The notes under the pieces were generated by a model, which was given only the letters and a program-made list of their open reading frames with translations, was not told the origin of the DNA and searched no databases. Source: Chloroflexota bacterium (GTDB lineage: Bacteria; Chloroflexota; UBA11872). Taken from it: a DNA stretch of 64,000 nt. Location of the stretch: contig JAPOWQ010000001.1 of assembly GCA_026707585.1 (NCBI GenBank), forward strand, positions 1-64,000, read 5' to 3'. Shown here piece by piece: positions 29,365 through 40,224 of this stretch. The stretch's first letter is position 1, and every line of letters begins with the position of its first letter. Made by a program: the position numbers and the translations under genes.

Positions 29365-30288
29365 GTGCTGGAGCCTATCGGGGTCGTCTTCCAGATTGCC
29401 GCGTATATCTCCCTCTATTTCTTACCTACGATAATCGTGGCGACCAAGATTCATCGCGAAAAGACACCAATAATGTTGATAAATATCTTGCTCGGTTGGA
29501 CGCTGATTGGCTGGGTTGTCGCGCTGGTTATGGCGCTGTCTAGCGAGGGGACGTCGGAAGTATTCACCGACCATCAAATGGCGCTGCTGAACCTCCGTCG
29601 AAAGCACGAGCGCGACCTTGAGACGCTGAATCGCAGGCATGAACTGCGCATTGAAACGATTCGTTCGCACGCCGAAGGGCCGGGAAGTCACGTAGACGAA
29701 ATCGAGAGCCTGAAGTCGGAATACGAAGATCGAATCCGTCGAATCGAATCCGAACACCACCGCAAGCTCGGCGAGCTTCAGCACGGCTCCACGGGAAACT
29801 CGGAGCCTGCCAGCAACACGCGGCCACCGCCGGGAACTCAATCCGTTGAGACCGAATACACCGGTGAGCCCCTGTACGTCGTCATTCCAGGCCAGTTCGA
29901 ACGCGTCGTTGCCGAAACGCTTAGCCGGCGCTTCGCCGATGAACAGGTCGAAATCGCCAGCCAACCCCGCAGCAGGGGCATCGACCTCCGGCTATTCGAC
30001 TCCGGCGGAAGTCGGACCCAACCGTCGGCAATCGTGCAATGCAAGTTACAAGCGCACGACGATGCCATCGAGTACGGTGACGTGAGCGCCTTGCGCGCTT
30101 CCATGTCACTGCATGGGGCGCAGCGGGCCTATTTGATTACGACTGGCGGATTCTCGGACGATGCCCGCCAGCTGATCGCCGGCGGAAACCTCCAGGATCA
30201 GGTATTTCTCGTGGACGGCATGACCTTCAACCAATGGCGCACCCACGCCGGCCTCGCCCCCGTCCACTACCTCAGCCTGGCGGGCTGA
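29365..30288 (+). CDS. Imm-like membrane domain - coiled coil - Mrr-like nuclease fusion (copy 2)
   Basis: LYFLPTIIVATKIHREKTPIMLINILLGWTLIGWVVALVMA; SRGIDLRLF..AIVQCKLQAH..AYLITTGGFSDDARQL; GTG start. Confidence 0.75.
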   Translation: MLEPIGVVFQIAAYISLYFLPTIIVATKIHREKTPIMLINILLGWTLIGWVVALVMALSSEGTSEVFTDHQMALLNLRRKHERDLETLNRRHELRIETIRSHAEGPGSHVDEIESLKSEYEDRIRRIESEHHRKLGELQHGSTGNSEPASNTRPPPGTQSVETEYTGEPLYVVIPGQFERVVAETLSRRFADEQVEIASQPRSRGIDLRLFDSGGSRTQPSAIVQCKLQAHDDAIEYGDVSALRASMSLHGAQRAYLITTGGFSDDARQLIAGGNLQDQVFLVDGMTFNQWRTHAGLAPVHYLSLAG

Positions 30289-30421
30289 CCCAAACTCCCC
30301 GCGACTGCGCGACACGCATCGAAGTAAACGGAACTTCGCACGAAGCGCAGGTAAACACGAAAAGTGTTACTGTGCCGAACACATAGGACAATACACACCG
30401 CAGTCGCAGCGGAAATACAAC

Positions 30422-30928
30422 ATGCTGGGCCGACTGCTTCGATTGGCTGCGTGGACACATCAGAGGCGCACCGCAGGAAAGTCGGAAGAAATCTATGCTG
30501 GGATAGATCGAGACCGACGAAGTACGCTCAGGTCAATGTTCGGCAAGCTAACGGACGAGACAGAAGACCTTAGACGCGAGTTCAATATTGGCTATTCTGA
30601 GCTTGAGGAGTTTATAAAGCTTGACAAAGAAGAAATAGAGGAATTAAGAAAGATAAATGCCAAGTACAAGCAAGATGTGGAGTGGCTAGAGCTTGAGATC
30701 ATGGCAGAGTACGGACTCGAGAGTGGTGAATTCTATGATCACGGGATCAGTTGTCCAAGCTGTCAAGAAGATTTCGGTTCTGAGTGTGAATGTGAAGACG
30801 AGAATGACCGCTGGATGCGGGATCACGCGATGAGACTAGAGACAACAAATGATAGATATATTATAGAAATTGAATGGTATGGCGACGTGATTAAGGAGAT
30901 TTGGATGCGCTGCTGCATGGTCAAGTAG
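30422..30928 (+). CDS. Unknown AT-rich protein: acidic coiled coil with Cys cluster (start may be 30536)
   Basis: DLRREFNIGYSELEEFIKLDKEEIEELRKINAKYKQDVEWLE...CPSCQEDFGSECECED. Confidence 0.55.
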   Translation: MLGRLLRLAAWTHQRRTAGKSEEIYAGIDRDRRSTLRSMFGKLTDETEDLRREFNIGYSELEEFIKLDKEEIEELRKINAKYKQDVEWLELEIMAEYGLESGEFYDHGISCPSCQEDFGSECECEDENDRWMRDHAMRLETTNDRYIIEIEWYGDVIKEIWMRCCMVK

Positions 30929-31046
30929 CCCAAGTGAGTCAACAGTCGGACTTGCAAATCGTTGCATTAGAGGAGCTAAGCTACCTTGATCATCATGCGG
31001 ATAAGTGTGACTATCAAACTGCATGGCTGATCAGTAGCAGAAGTTG

Positions 31047-31892
31047 ATGACACTGAATCTGCGTTTCGCATCCCAGGCCGCTATTGTCACCGGCGGCGCC
31101 ACCGGCATCGGCGGCGCCATCGCCGAGCGCCTTGCCGCCGACGGCGCCTCCGTCCTCATTGCCGACATCAACGTGGAGGGCGCCAACGATCGCGCCGCCC
31201 GCATCCGGGACGACGGCGGCACTGCCGCCGCCCGCGCCACCAACGTCGGTGAGCTCGACCAGGTCCAGGCCATGATCCAAACCGCCGTCGACCGCTGGGG
31301 CCGCCTCGACATCATCGTCAACAACGCCTATCCGGCCATGGAAGCTATGACCGGCGGCGCCGAAGACATCCCGCCCGATGTCTACGACCGCGCCATGGCC
31401 GTCCTCGTCAAGGCCAGCTACCTGTCCGCCAAGTTCGGCGTGCCGCACCTGCGCAGCGCCGGCGGCGGCAGCATCGTCAACATCTCCAGCATTCATGGCC
31501 TGCTCGTGGCCCCCGGCGCCCTCGTCTACGAAACCGGCAAAGCCGCCCTCATCGCCGCGACCAGACAGATGGCCGTTGAGTACGGCCGCGACGGCATCCG
31601 CGTCAACGCCATCGCTCCCGGCCACATCGTCACCGAGAACATCCAGGCCGGCATCTGGGACGACAACCCCAGCGGCTTCGACTTCTTCACCGCCCAGTAC
31701 CCCGTCGGCCGCTGCGGCCGTCCCCAGGACATCGCCGCTGCCGTCGCCTTCCTCTGTTCCCAGGACGCCTCCTTCATCACCGGCCACACCCTCGTCGTCG
31801 ATGGCGGCCACTCCCTCCAGATCCAGGAAAACTTCGGCGTCGCCCAGGCCCGTTACATCCAGGACCACCCTGACACTCAGCTCCCCTACTGA
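31047..31892 (+). CDS. SDR family oxidoreductase
   Basis: AAIVTGGATGIGGAIAERLAADG, NNAYP, YETGKAALIAATRQMAVEYGRDGIRVNAIAPGHI. Confidence 0.9.
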   Translation: MTLNLRFASQAAIVTGGATGIGGAIAERLAADGASVLIADINVEGANDRAARIRDDGGTAAARATNVGELDQVQAMIQTAVDRWGRLDIIVNNAYPAMEAMTGGAEDIPPDVYDRAMAVLVKASYLSAKFGVPHLRSAGGGSIVNISSIHGLLVAPGALVYETGKAALIAATRQMAVEYGRDGIRVNAIAPGHIVTENIQAGIWDDNPSGFDFFTAQYPVGRCGRPQDIAAAVAFLCSQDASFITGHTLVVDGGHSLQIQENFGVAQARYIQDHPDTQLPY

Positions 31893-32096
31893 CATCCGCA
31901 ACCCCGTCTCGTCTTCCCCGGCGACTGTCAACGACTTGGAGTTCTTCCAGAGCATTGATCGCGGGCGAGAGGGTTTCCACTGCCATGCGTCCCTTCGGTC
32001 AGATCCAACGCGGGTCGGGTTATCCGGTCCTCATCGACTATCTTTGGCCAATCCGAATGTCGCGCAACGTGAACGGGGCCTCAGAAGACCAAAGGA

Positions 32097-33206
32097 CTAC
32101 CGCACAGCCGCCGCGCGGGCGATCTCGCGCCCTTGGGCGGTAAGGCGCAACTGCTCGTTATCCAGTCTTACCAGGCCGCGTTCGGTTGCGGTTTGAATGA
32201 CTTGGTCGGCGAATTCGGCTGGCCAGCGCATGTGGCGGTGCATGTGGTCGGGGCGGCTCTCGTCGGCCTCGGCCGCCGTACCCTCGTGGGTTGCAAGGTG
32301 GATCAGTAGCATCTGACTGGCGAAGGTCCAACGCTGGCGTCGCCGGCGGCGGACGCTTGCAACGAGTCCGCGTGGTGGCGCGAACAGAAGGATCAGCGTG
32401 AAGACGACTCCGACCACCGTGGCCATGGAGCCTGCGATGTTGGTGTCCAGCAAGCGGGCGAGCCAATAACCGCCGACGGCTGAAACGGCGCCGATGACTA
32501 CGCTGAGGCCGAGCATGCGGGGCAGCCGGTCCGTAAGCAGGTAGGCGGCGGCCGGCGGCCCGACCATGAGCGCCACGACCAGGATAGAGCCCACGGCGTC
32601 GAAGGCGCCGACGGCGGTGACCGATACCACGGCCATGAGACCGTAGTGGACGAGCGCCGGCGAGAAGCCAAGCGCGGCGGCCAGGGCGGGATCAAACGTT
32701 ACGAGCTTGAGCTCCTTGAAGAAGAGGGCGGTGCAGGCAAGGTTAACGACCAGGATGGTACCCATGACCCAAAGCGCCACGGGGCCCAGATCGAGGCCGA
32801 AGGGTGCAAATCGGTTGAAGGGTGCAAAGGCGATCTCGCCGAGCAAAACGGCGTCGCTGTCCAGGTGCACGTTGCCGGCGAGCCTGGAAATCAGGATCAC
32901 GGCAATCGAGAACAGGGCTGGGAACACGAGGCCGATGGCGGTGTCCTGACGGACTAGACCGGTGCGGCTCACCGCCTCAACCAGACCGACCGTCAGGAGC
33001 CCGACCAGGGCCGCGCCGATGATGAGGATCGGCGAGTTGAGGTCCGCAACGACAAAGAAGGCCAGCACGATGCCCAGGAGCACGGTGTGGCTGATGGCGT
33101 CGCTCATCATGGCCATGCGGCGCAGCACCAGGAAGGTGCCGGGAATCGCGCAGGCGGCGGCGACCACGACGGCGACCAAGAGGACGTCGACTTGGGCCGA
33201 GGTCAC
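32097..33206 (-). CDS. Metal (Zn/Mn) ABC transporter permease with C-terminal winged-helix-like extension
   Basis: ACAIPGTFLVLRRMAMMSDAISHTVLLGIVLAFFV, DAVGSILVVALMVGPPAAAYLL; tail FADQVIQTATERGLVRLDNEQLRLTAQGREIARAA. Confidence 0.85.
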   Translation of the reverse strand: MTSAQVDVLLVAVVVAAACAIPGTFLVLRRMAMMSDAISHTVLLGIVLAFFVVADLNSPILIIGAALVGLLTVGLVEAVSRTGLVRQDTAIGLVFPALFSIAVILISRLAGNVHLDSDAVLLGEIAFAPFNRFAPFGLDLGPVALWVMGTILVVNLACTALFFKELKLVTFDPALAAALGFSPALVHYGLMAVVSVTAVGAFDAVGSILVVALMVGPPAAAYLLTDRLPRMLGLSVVIGAVSAVGGYWLARLLDTNIAGSMATVVGVVFTLILLFAPPRGLVASVRRRRRQRWTFASQMLLIHLATHEGTAAEADESRPDHMHRHMRWPAEFADQVIQTATERGLVRLDNEQLRLTAQGREIARAAAVR

Positions 33207-34336
33207 GAGACCTCACCGGGCCCGCGCCGAAGCCGGGCCAGCCGGTCCGCTTCGGCGAGGCCGCGGGGGGTAAGCGACCAGCCGCCACTGTCGTGCCGCT
33301 GCGCCAGGCCGTCGGCGGCGAGTTCGCTGAGCGCGCGCTCGACGATTGCGCGACCGCGCACGGCATGCAGAGCGGCCACGTCATGCGGACGGGTGGCGTC
33401 CGTACTGTGCTGCGCGGCCAACGCCGCCAGGTCGGCCAGCACGGCTTCGAGCGCCAGCAAGCGGTGACTGCGCCAGGCGCGCAGACGGGCCCACACCAGT
33501 CCGCGCGCGGGCGCAACGAGCAGAGAGACGACAACCAGGCCGGTGGCGACTAACACAATGGTGGGACCGGTGGATGTTTCGGCGGTCGTGCTCAGCAGCG
33601 CGCCGAGCACACCGGCGGCAGCTCCGAAGAGCGCCGCAAGCGTAACCATGACCCCCAGGTGGTTCGTCCACTGCCGGGCGGCGGCGCCCGGGGCCACGAC
33701 CATCGCGCTCATCAGGACCACGCCGACAGTCTTGAGACCCACCACAATGGCAATCACGAGGAGGCTGGTCAGGAGCACGTCCAGGCGGCGGGTGGGCATG
33801 CCAAGCGTCGCGGCATAGTCCGGATCGAAGCTCAGCAGCTTGAACTCTTTCCAAAGAACGAGCACGCCCAGGAGTCCGAGCGCGCCGACCGACGCCATGG
33901 TTATGACGTCGATTTCGAGCATGGCAGCCGCCTGACCGAAGAGGAACTTGTCCAGGCCGGCCTTGCCGGCTGAGGGTTGGCGCTGGATAAACGTGAGTAC
34001 GACCAGCCCCCCGCCGAAGAAGACGCTGAGCATGAGCGCCATGGCGGTATCGGTCTTGACGCGGGAGGCGCGCACGATGCTGACGATGGCCACGGCGGCG
34101 AGCCAGCCGGTCACGGCCGCGCCGATCATCAGGACCAGCGGCGCGCGGCTGCCGGTGACCAGGAAGGCCAGGGCCACGCCAGGCAGCGCCGCGTGCGACA
34201 TCGCGTCGCCGAGCAGGGCCTGGCGCCGCAGCACGGCGAAGGCACCGAGGGCGCCGCTGACGATGCCCAGTGCGGCCGAGCCGAGTGCCACGGTTCGGAG
34301 CGTGTAATCCAGGAACAGGTCGCCCAGCACGTCCAT
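33203..34336 (-). CDS. Metal (Zn/Mn) ABC transporter permease with C-terminal winged-helix-like extension (paralogue)
   Basis: GALGAFAVLRRQALLGDAMSHAALPGVALAFLVTG, VGVVLMSAMVVAPGAAARQW; tail VERALSELAADGLAQRHDSGGWSLTPRGLAEADRL. Confidence 0.85.
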   Translation of the reverse strand: MDVLGDLFLDYTLRTVALGSAALGIVSGALGAFAVLRRQALLGDAMSHAALPGVALAFLVTGSRAPLVLMIGAAVTGWLAAVAIVSIVRASRVKTDTAMALMLSVFFGGGLVVLTFIQRQPSAGKAGLDKFLFGQAAAMLEIDVITMASVGALGLLGVLVLWKEFKLLSFDPDYAATLGMPTRRLDVLLTSLLVIAIVVGLKTVGVVLMSAMVVAPGAAARQWTNHLGVMVTLAALFGAAAGVLGALLSTTAETSTGPTIVLVATGLVVVSLLVAPARGLVWARLRAWRSHRLLALEAVLADLAALAAQHSTDATRPHDVAALHAVRGRAIVERALSELAADGLAQRHDSGGWSLTPRGLAEADRLARLRRGPGEVS

Positions 34337-34372
34337 TGGCAGTCGTCAGCTACCGGCAGTCCACTGGGCTGT

Positions 34373-35152
34373 TCACGGGAAGACTGCCGCGTCCGCGCCG
34401 TTGGTCTGTCCGCCGATGCCAGCGACTCGTCCGCCATAGGTGAGGCGCAAGTTCTCCTCGGTGAACACGCGTTCCACCGGCCCGGCGGCGATGCGGCGAA
34501 CATTAAGCAAGGTGACTTGGTCGAAGTATTCGGCGACGGTTTGCAGGTCGTGGTGGACGGCGACCACCGTTTTTCCGTCGGCGCGCAGCGCGCGGAGCAG
34601 GTCAACGATGGCGCGCTCCGTTGTGGCGTCGACGCCCTGGAACGGCTCGTCCATCAGGTAGACCTGCGCGTCCTGAACGAGCGCTCGCGCCAGAAAGACT
34701 CGCTGTTGCTGGCCGCCCGAGAGCTGGCTGATCTGGCGGTCGGCGTAGTTCTGCATGCCGACTTGGGCCAGGGCGTCGGTCGCGCGGGAGCGCTCGGAGG
34801 CGCCGGGGCGCTTCACCCAGCCCAGGCCGCCGTAGGTGCCCATCGTCACGATGTCCAACGCGGTCGTGGGAAAGTCCCAGTCCACACTGCCCCGCTGGGG
34901 GACGTACGCAATCAGCCCGCGTTGTTCGACATAGGGGCGGCCGAACACGAGAACTTCGCCGGCGGCCGGCCGCAGCAGACCGAGCACCGCTCGCAGGAGC
35001 GTGGTCTTGCCGGCGCCGTTCGGCCCTACGATTGCCATCAGCACGCCCCGCGGGACCTCCAGATCCACGTCCCACAGGACCGGGCGCTGCTGGTATGCCA
35101 GCGTGAGGTCCGTGGCCTGGACGGCCAGGGCGTTGCCGGTGCGAAGGCGCAC
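34373..35152 (-). CDS. Metal ABC transporter ATP-binding protein
   Basis: [54 protein letters not shown]. Confidence 0.9.
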   Translation of the reverse strand: MRLRTGNALAVQATDLTLAYQQRPVLWDVDLEVPRGVLMAIVGPNGAGKTTLLRAVLGLLRPAAGEVLVFGRPYVEQRGLIAYVPQRGSVDWDFPTTALDIVTMGTYGGLGWVKRPGASERSRATDALAQVGMQNYADRQISQLSGGQQQRVFLARALVQDAQVYLMDEPFQGVDATTERAIVDLLRALRADGKTVVAVHHDLQTVAEYFDQVTLLNVRRIAAGPVERVFTEENLRLTYGGRVAGIGGQTNGADAAVFP

Positions 35153-35154
35153 GC

Positions 35155-36138
35155 TTAGGCCTTCCGCAGCGCCTCGACGATGGTGTCGATGTTGTGGCGG
35201 ATCATGCCGAGGTAGGTGCCTTCATCGGTGCCCTCCGCGCCCATGGCGTCGGAAAAGATCTCCCCGCCGATGATCACGGTGTGTCCGCGAGCGGCGGCGG
35301 CTTCGATAACCGCCTGGACGCCCTGGTCGGGCACGGACGACTCGATGAATATGGCCGGAATCTCGCGGTCGCTAATGAACTTCGCGAGCTTCTGCACGTC
35401 CGCAGTGCTGGCTTCGCCTTCGGTGCTGATGCCTTGGAGGCCGCGCACCTCCATCCCATAGCGGTTGGCGAAATAGTTGAAGGCGTCGTGAGCGGTAACG
35501 AGCACCCGCACGCGCTCCTCAATCTCAAGCGCCCTGGCCTTCACGTACACGTCGAGTTCCGCAATCTGAGCGATGTAGGCGGCGGCGTTGGCCCGATACA
35601 CACTGGCTCCGTCGGGGTCCATCTCAGTCAGCGCGTCGCGGATGGTTTCCACCACGATGGACCAGAGATCGAGGTCAAACCAGACATGGGGGTCGTAGGC
35701 GCCTTCGAACTCCGGCGGTGCCAGCAGGCCACCACGGTCGATGGCGTCGGTCACCCGAATCGAATGGACCCCGAGATCTCCAATCCGTTCGAGGACCTCG
35801 GAGATGCCGGCTTCCAGATGCAGGCCGTTCCAGAACACGGCGTCCGCCGTTTCGAGCCGCGTGATGTCGCTCTCGCTGGCGCGGTAAACATGCGGATCCA
35901 CGCCAGGTCCCATGAGGCCGTGGGTTACCACGCGAGTTCCACCGACCCGGCGCACGGTATCGGCTATTTGCCCAGTGGTCGCAACTACTCGGAGCGGTCG
36001 GCCTTCCTCGCGGGCAACCGGCGAGAGATTGGACGCCGCGCTCGTACTTGCACGGTCAAGGGTGGCGCCGCAGGCCGTGAGCACGAGAGCGCAGATGGCT
36101 GTGGCTCCCGCGACGGCCAGCACCCGCGGCGCACGCAT
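35155..36138 (-). CDS. Metal ABC transporter substrate-binding protein (ZnuA/TroA-like), lipoprotein
   Basis: VLTACG lipobox; [81 protein letters not shown]. Confidence 0.9.
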   Translation of the reverse strand: MRAPRVLAVAGATAICALVLTACGATLDRASTSAASNLSPVAREEGRPLRVVATTGQIADTVRRVGGTRVVTHGLMGPGVDPHVYRASESDITRLETADAVFWNGLHLEAGISEVLERIGDLGVHSIRVTDAIDRGGLLAPPEFEGAYDPHVWFDLDLWSIVVETIRDALTEMDPDGASVYRANAAAYIAQIAELDVYVKARALEIEERVRVLVTAHDAFNYFANRYGMEVRGLQGISTEGEASTADVQKLAKFISDREIPAIFIESSVPDQGVQAVIEAAAARGHTVIIGGEIFSDAMGAEGTDEGTYLGMIRHNIDTIVEALRKA

Positions 36139-36209
36139 CAGGCTTCCTTTCGAGCATCGTGCCCGGTCGAGAGCCGGCAGGCCCGCACCTCAGGCGGCCT
36201 GCCGGCTCG

Positions 36210-36225
36210 TTTATGGTACCTAAAT
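36210..36225. promoter_or_regulatory. Candidate metalloregulator operator upstream of metal ABC operon
   Basis: tttatggtacctaaat, GGTACC-centred imperfect palindrome in an AT-rich tract about 75 nt upstream of 36138. Confidence 0.3.
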
Positions 36226-36438
36226 AAATGTTTTTGGTGAAGTCAAATCTACGAGCGTCGAACGCCGCTGACGCGATGCAAGGGATGGGCCCGTCCATAT
36301 GCCGTGCGCACAGGCGGTGTGCGCTTCTGCCAGGGCTAAGCGATGTCAGGCTTGGCCGGTCGCGTACGCACGCTGGATGGGGAGGTGCAGTTACCGGCAG
36401 CCGGGGCCCGCTGAGTCGCCGAGCGCTTCTGACAAGCA

Positions 36439-36472
36439 AACCGCCCCGCTGGCGAGGGCCGGCGGGGCGGTT
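36439..36472 (-). terminator. Hairpin downstream of groL
   Basis: aaccgccccgc...gcggggcggtt, 11-bp perfect stem just downstream of the groL stop on the minus strand; only a short T-rich tail. Confidence 0.6.
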
Positions 36473-36492
36473 GAGGGATCGGCCTGGTGGAC

Positions 36493-38121
<1,629 letters not shown>

Positions 38122-38269
38122 ACTGTCGTCCCTTTCGACCCGGCTGGACCGCCAGCAGGATGCTTCGGCCTTCGTGTGGGGGTCGTATCTGGTCCGCCAG
38201 TCAGACGCCGCGCACCGAGCTTTCCGGGACGCGCGCTGACGCGGATCGAATCATTCGCGTTAGCAGCCC

Positions 38270-38299
38270 ATTGTAAGGATCGGCCAAAACGAGCGTCAA
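38270..38299 (-). promoter_or_regulatory. Candidate sigma70-type promoter for groL (TTGACG-N18-TACAAT)
   Basis: Reverse complement reads TTGACG (38299-38294), 18-nt spacer, TACAAT (38275-38270), about 150 nt upstream of the ATG. Confidence 0.5.
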
Positions 38300-38345
38300 G
38301 AGATTCCGCCATTTGCGGCAGTGCTGTGCCGACGCGTATCTGGTG

Positions 38346-39608
38346 CTACGCATCGCCCGATTCGTCAGGTTTCGGCAGCTCGCGTAGCGACCGAATCGGC
38401 GACAGGAATAGCCAGAGCGCGACCGCCAGTTCAAGCCCGGCGGCGACAAAGAGCGTGGGCCGCATGCCAAATGCCTCCGCGACCACGCCACCGACAAGGG
38501 CGCCGAGCGGGACCAACCCAATCTCTAGGGTGTTCATGATGCCGTTCATGCGGCCCTGAAGCCGAAGCGGTGTGGTCGCCTGGCGCAGGCTGCCCTGGCA
38601 GACCCCGTAAACCGTGGCGCCGATGCCGAACAGAAACATCGAGGTGGTAAGCAACACAACGACGGCTGCAAGCGGCCCTCCCGCGAGAGGGGTCACCAGG
38701 TCGCTCACCGCCGCAATGACGACCGCAACGATCATGGCCGGTCCCGCGCCCAACCGGCGGATCAGCCGTTCCGCGACGAAGGCGCCGACCATGAATCCGA
38801 CGCTGCTGACCGCGAATAAGAAGCCGAAGGCGAGCGGTTCGACCTGGAGCTGCCTGTTGACATAGAGCAGCCACACGGCTTCAAACATGGCGTTGAAGAC
38901 GGCGATACCGCCGATGGCGACGGCGATGGGGAGCAGGATTCGATTCCGGCCGACGACGACCAGCCCTTCGCGGGCCTCCTTGAGGAAGCCGTCGCCGGTT
39001 GCCGACGTTGCCGGTTTAGCTTCCGCGAGGCGAATTCCTCGGAGGGCGAGCGCTGAGATCACGAAGGTCACGGCATCGACGACCAGGGCCACGGGCGCCG
39101 TGACCACGTGGATCAAGACACCGGCAACCCCCGGACCGGCGACCTGCGAAGCTGAGGTGCCGATGGCGAGCTTGCTGTTGGCTTCCACCAGCTTCTCCCG
39201 CGATACCAGCGACGGGAGAATCGACCTATTGGCGACGCCGAATAACATCCCCAGCGTGCCGGTGCCAAGGGCAACGGCATAGAGGTGTTCGATCCGCAGA
39301 ACCTGCAGCCAGGCGGCGATTGGGACGGAGAGCAGCAGCAGTGCGCGTCCGTAGTCCGCCACGATCATCGCCCGGCGCTTCCTGAGCCGATCGACCCAGA
39401 CGCCCACGCCGACGCCGAATGCGAGCGATGGGAGGCCGCCGATGGCCGCCAGGATGCCCATCTGCAGCGGCGAGGCATCCAGCACAAGTACCGCCGTGAG
39501 CGGCAGGGCCAGGAACGTAATCTGCGAGCCGAACGCTGAGACGGTGCCGCCAACCCACAGCTTCAGGAAGTTGGGGTGGCGCCAGAGACCCTGCGGACGA
39601 AAAGGCAT
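38346..39608 (-). CDS. MFS transporter
   Basis: LWVGGTVSAFGSQITFLALPLTAVLVL, GGLPSLAFGVGVGVWVDRLRKRRAMIVADYGRALLL; many TM segments. Confidence 0.85.
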   Translation of the reverse strand: MPFRPQGLWRHPNFLKLWVGGTVSAFGSQITFLALPLTAVLVLDASPLQMGILAAIGGLPSLAFGVGVGVWVDRLRKRRAMIVADYGRALLLLSVPIAAWLQVLRIEHLYAVALGTGTLGMLFGVANRSILPSLVSREKLVEANSKLAIGTSASQVAGPGVAGVLIHVVTAPVALVVDAVTFVISALALRGIRLAEAKPATSATGDGFLKEAREGLVVVGRNRILLPIAVAIGGIAVFNAMFEAVWLLYVNRQLQVEPLAFGFLFAVSSVGFMVGAFVAERLIRRLGAGPAMIVAVVIAAVSDLVTPLAGGPLAAVVVLLTTSMFLFGIGATVYGVCQGSLRQATTPLRLQGRMNGIMNTLEIGLVPLGALVGGVVAEAFGMRPTLFVAAGLELAVALWLFLSPIRSLRELPKPDESGDA

Positions 39609-39774
39609 AGGACACCGGTATCCTCTCCCGCCCGGGGTGCCGGTAATCACAGTGGTCTTGGCGGCTCTGTTCGCGCGCCGCACCGGCAAGCGCTGATCCT
39701 AGCGAGACTGGCCGAACTACGAAACACGCGGCCGACATCTCTCAGCGGCTGCCGCAATCCCTTATCTTTGCGCC

Positions 39775-40215
39775 ATGCCCTTCCACCTGACCCGTGCGCA
39801 GTACGACCATATCGTGGCCCAGGCCCGCGCCGAGGCTCCGCTGGAATGCTGCGGCCTGATTGGCGGGCAGGGCGAAACGGCACTGAAGATCTACCCTGCC
39901 CGGAACGCCGACCAGAGCCGCGTGCACTACACCATCGATCCGCGCGACATGCTCAACGCCACCCGCGACATCGAAGACGTGCACGGCTGGGACATCTCCG
40001 CCTTCTACCACTCGCACCCGCGTAGCGATGCCTACCCCTCGCCGACGGACGTGCGCGAGGCCGTTGAGTCCGGCTATTCCGAGTACAGCCGTTTCATTAT
40101 CGTTTCGCTCATGAATCCCGAACGGCCAGTGATGCGCTGCTTCTGGCTGCGAGGCGGGGCGATCAGCGAAGAGCCACTGCTCGTCATCGAGCCGGCGGAC
40201 GACGAAGGCACGTAG
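39775..40215 (+). CDS. M67 family (JAMM/MPN) metallopeptidase
   Basis: EAPLECCGLIGGQ and AFYHSHPRSDAYPSPTD (JAMM HxHx7SxxD). Confidence 0.85.
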   Translation: MPFHLTRAQYDHIVAQARAEAPLECCGLIGGQGETALKIYPARNADQSRVHYTIDPRDMLNATRDIEDVHGWDISAFYHSHPRSDAYPSPTDVREAVESGYSEYSRFIIVSLMNPERPVMRCFWLRGGAISEEPLLVIEPADDEGT

Positions 40216-40224
40216 GATTCGGGT

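Noticed and set aside
38122-38345. CIRCE element upstream of groL
   Set aside because: No TTAGCACTC-N9-GAGTGCTAA-like sequence found; only a sigma70-like promoter
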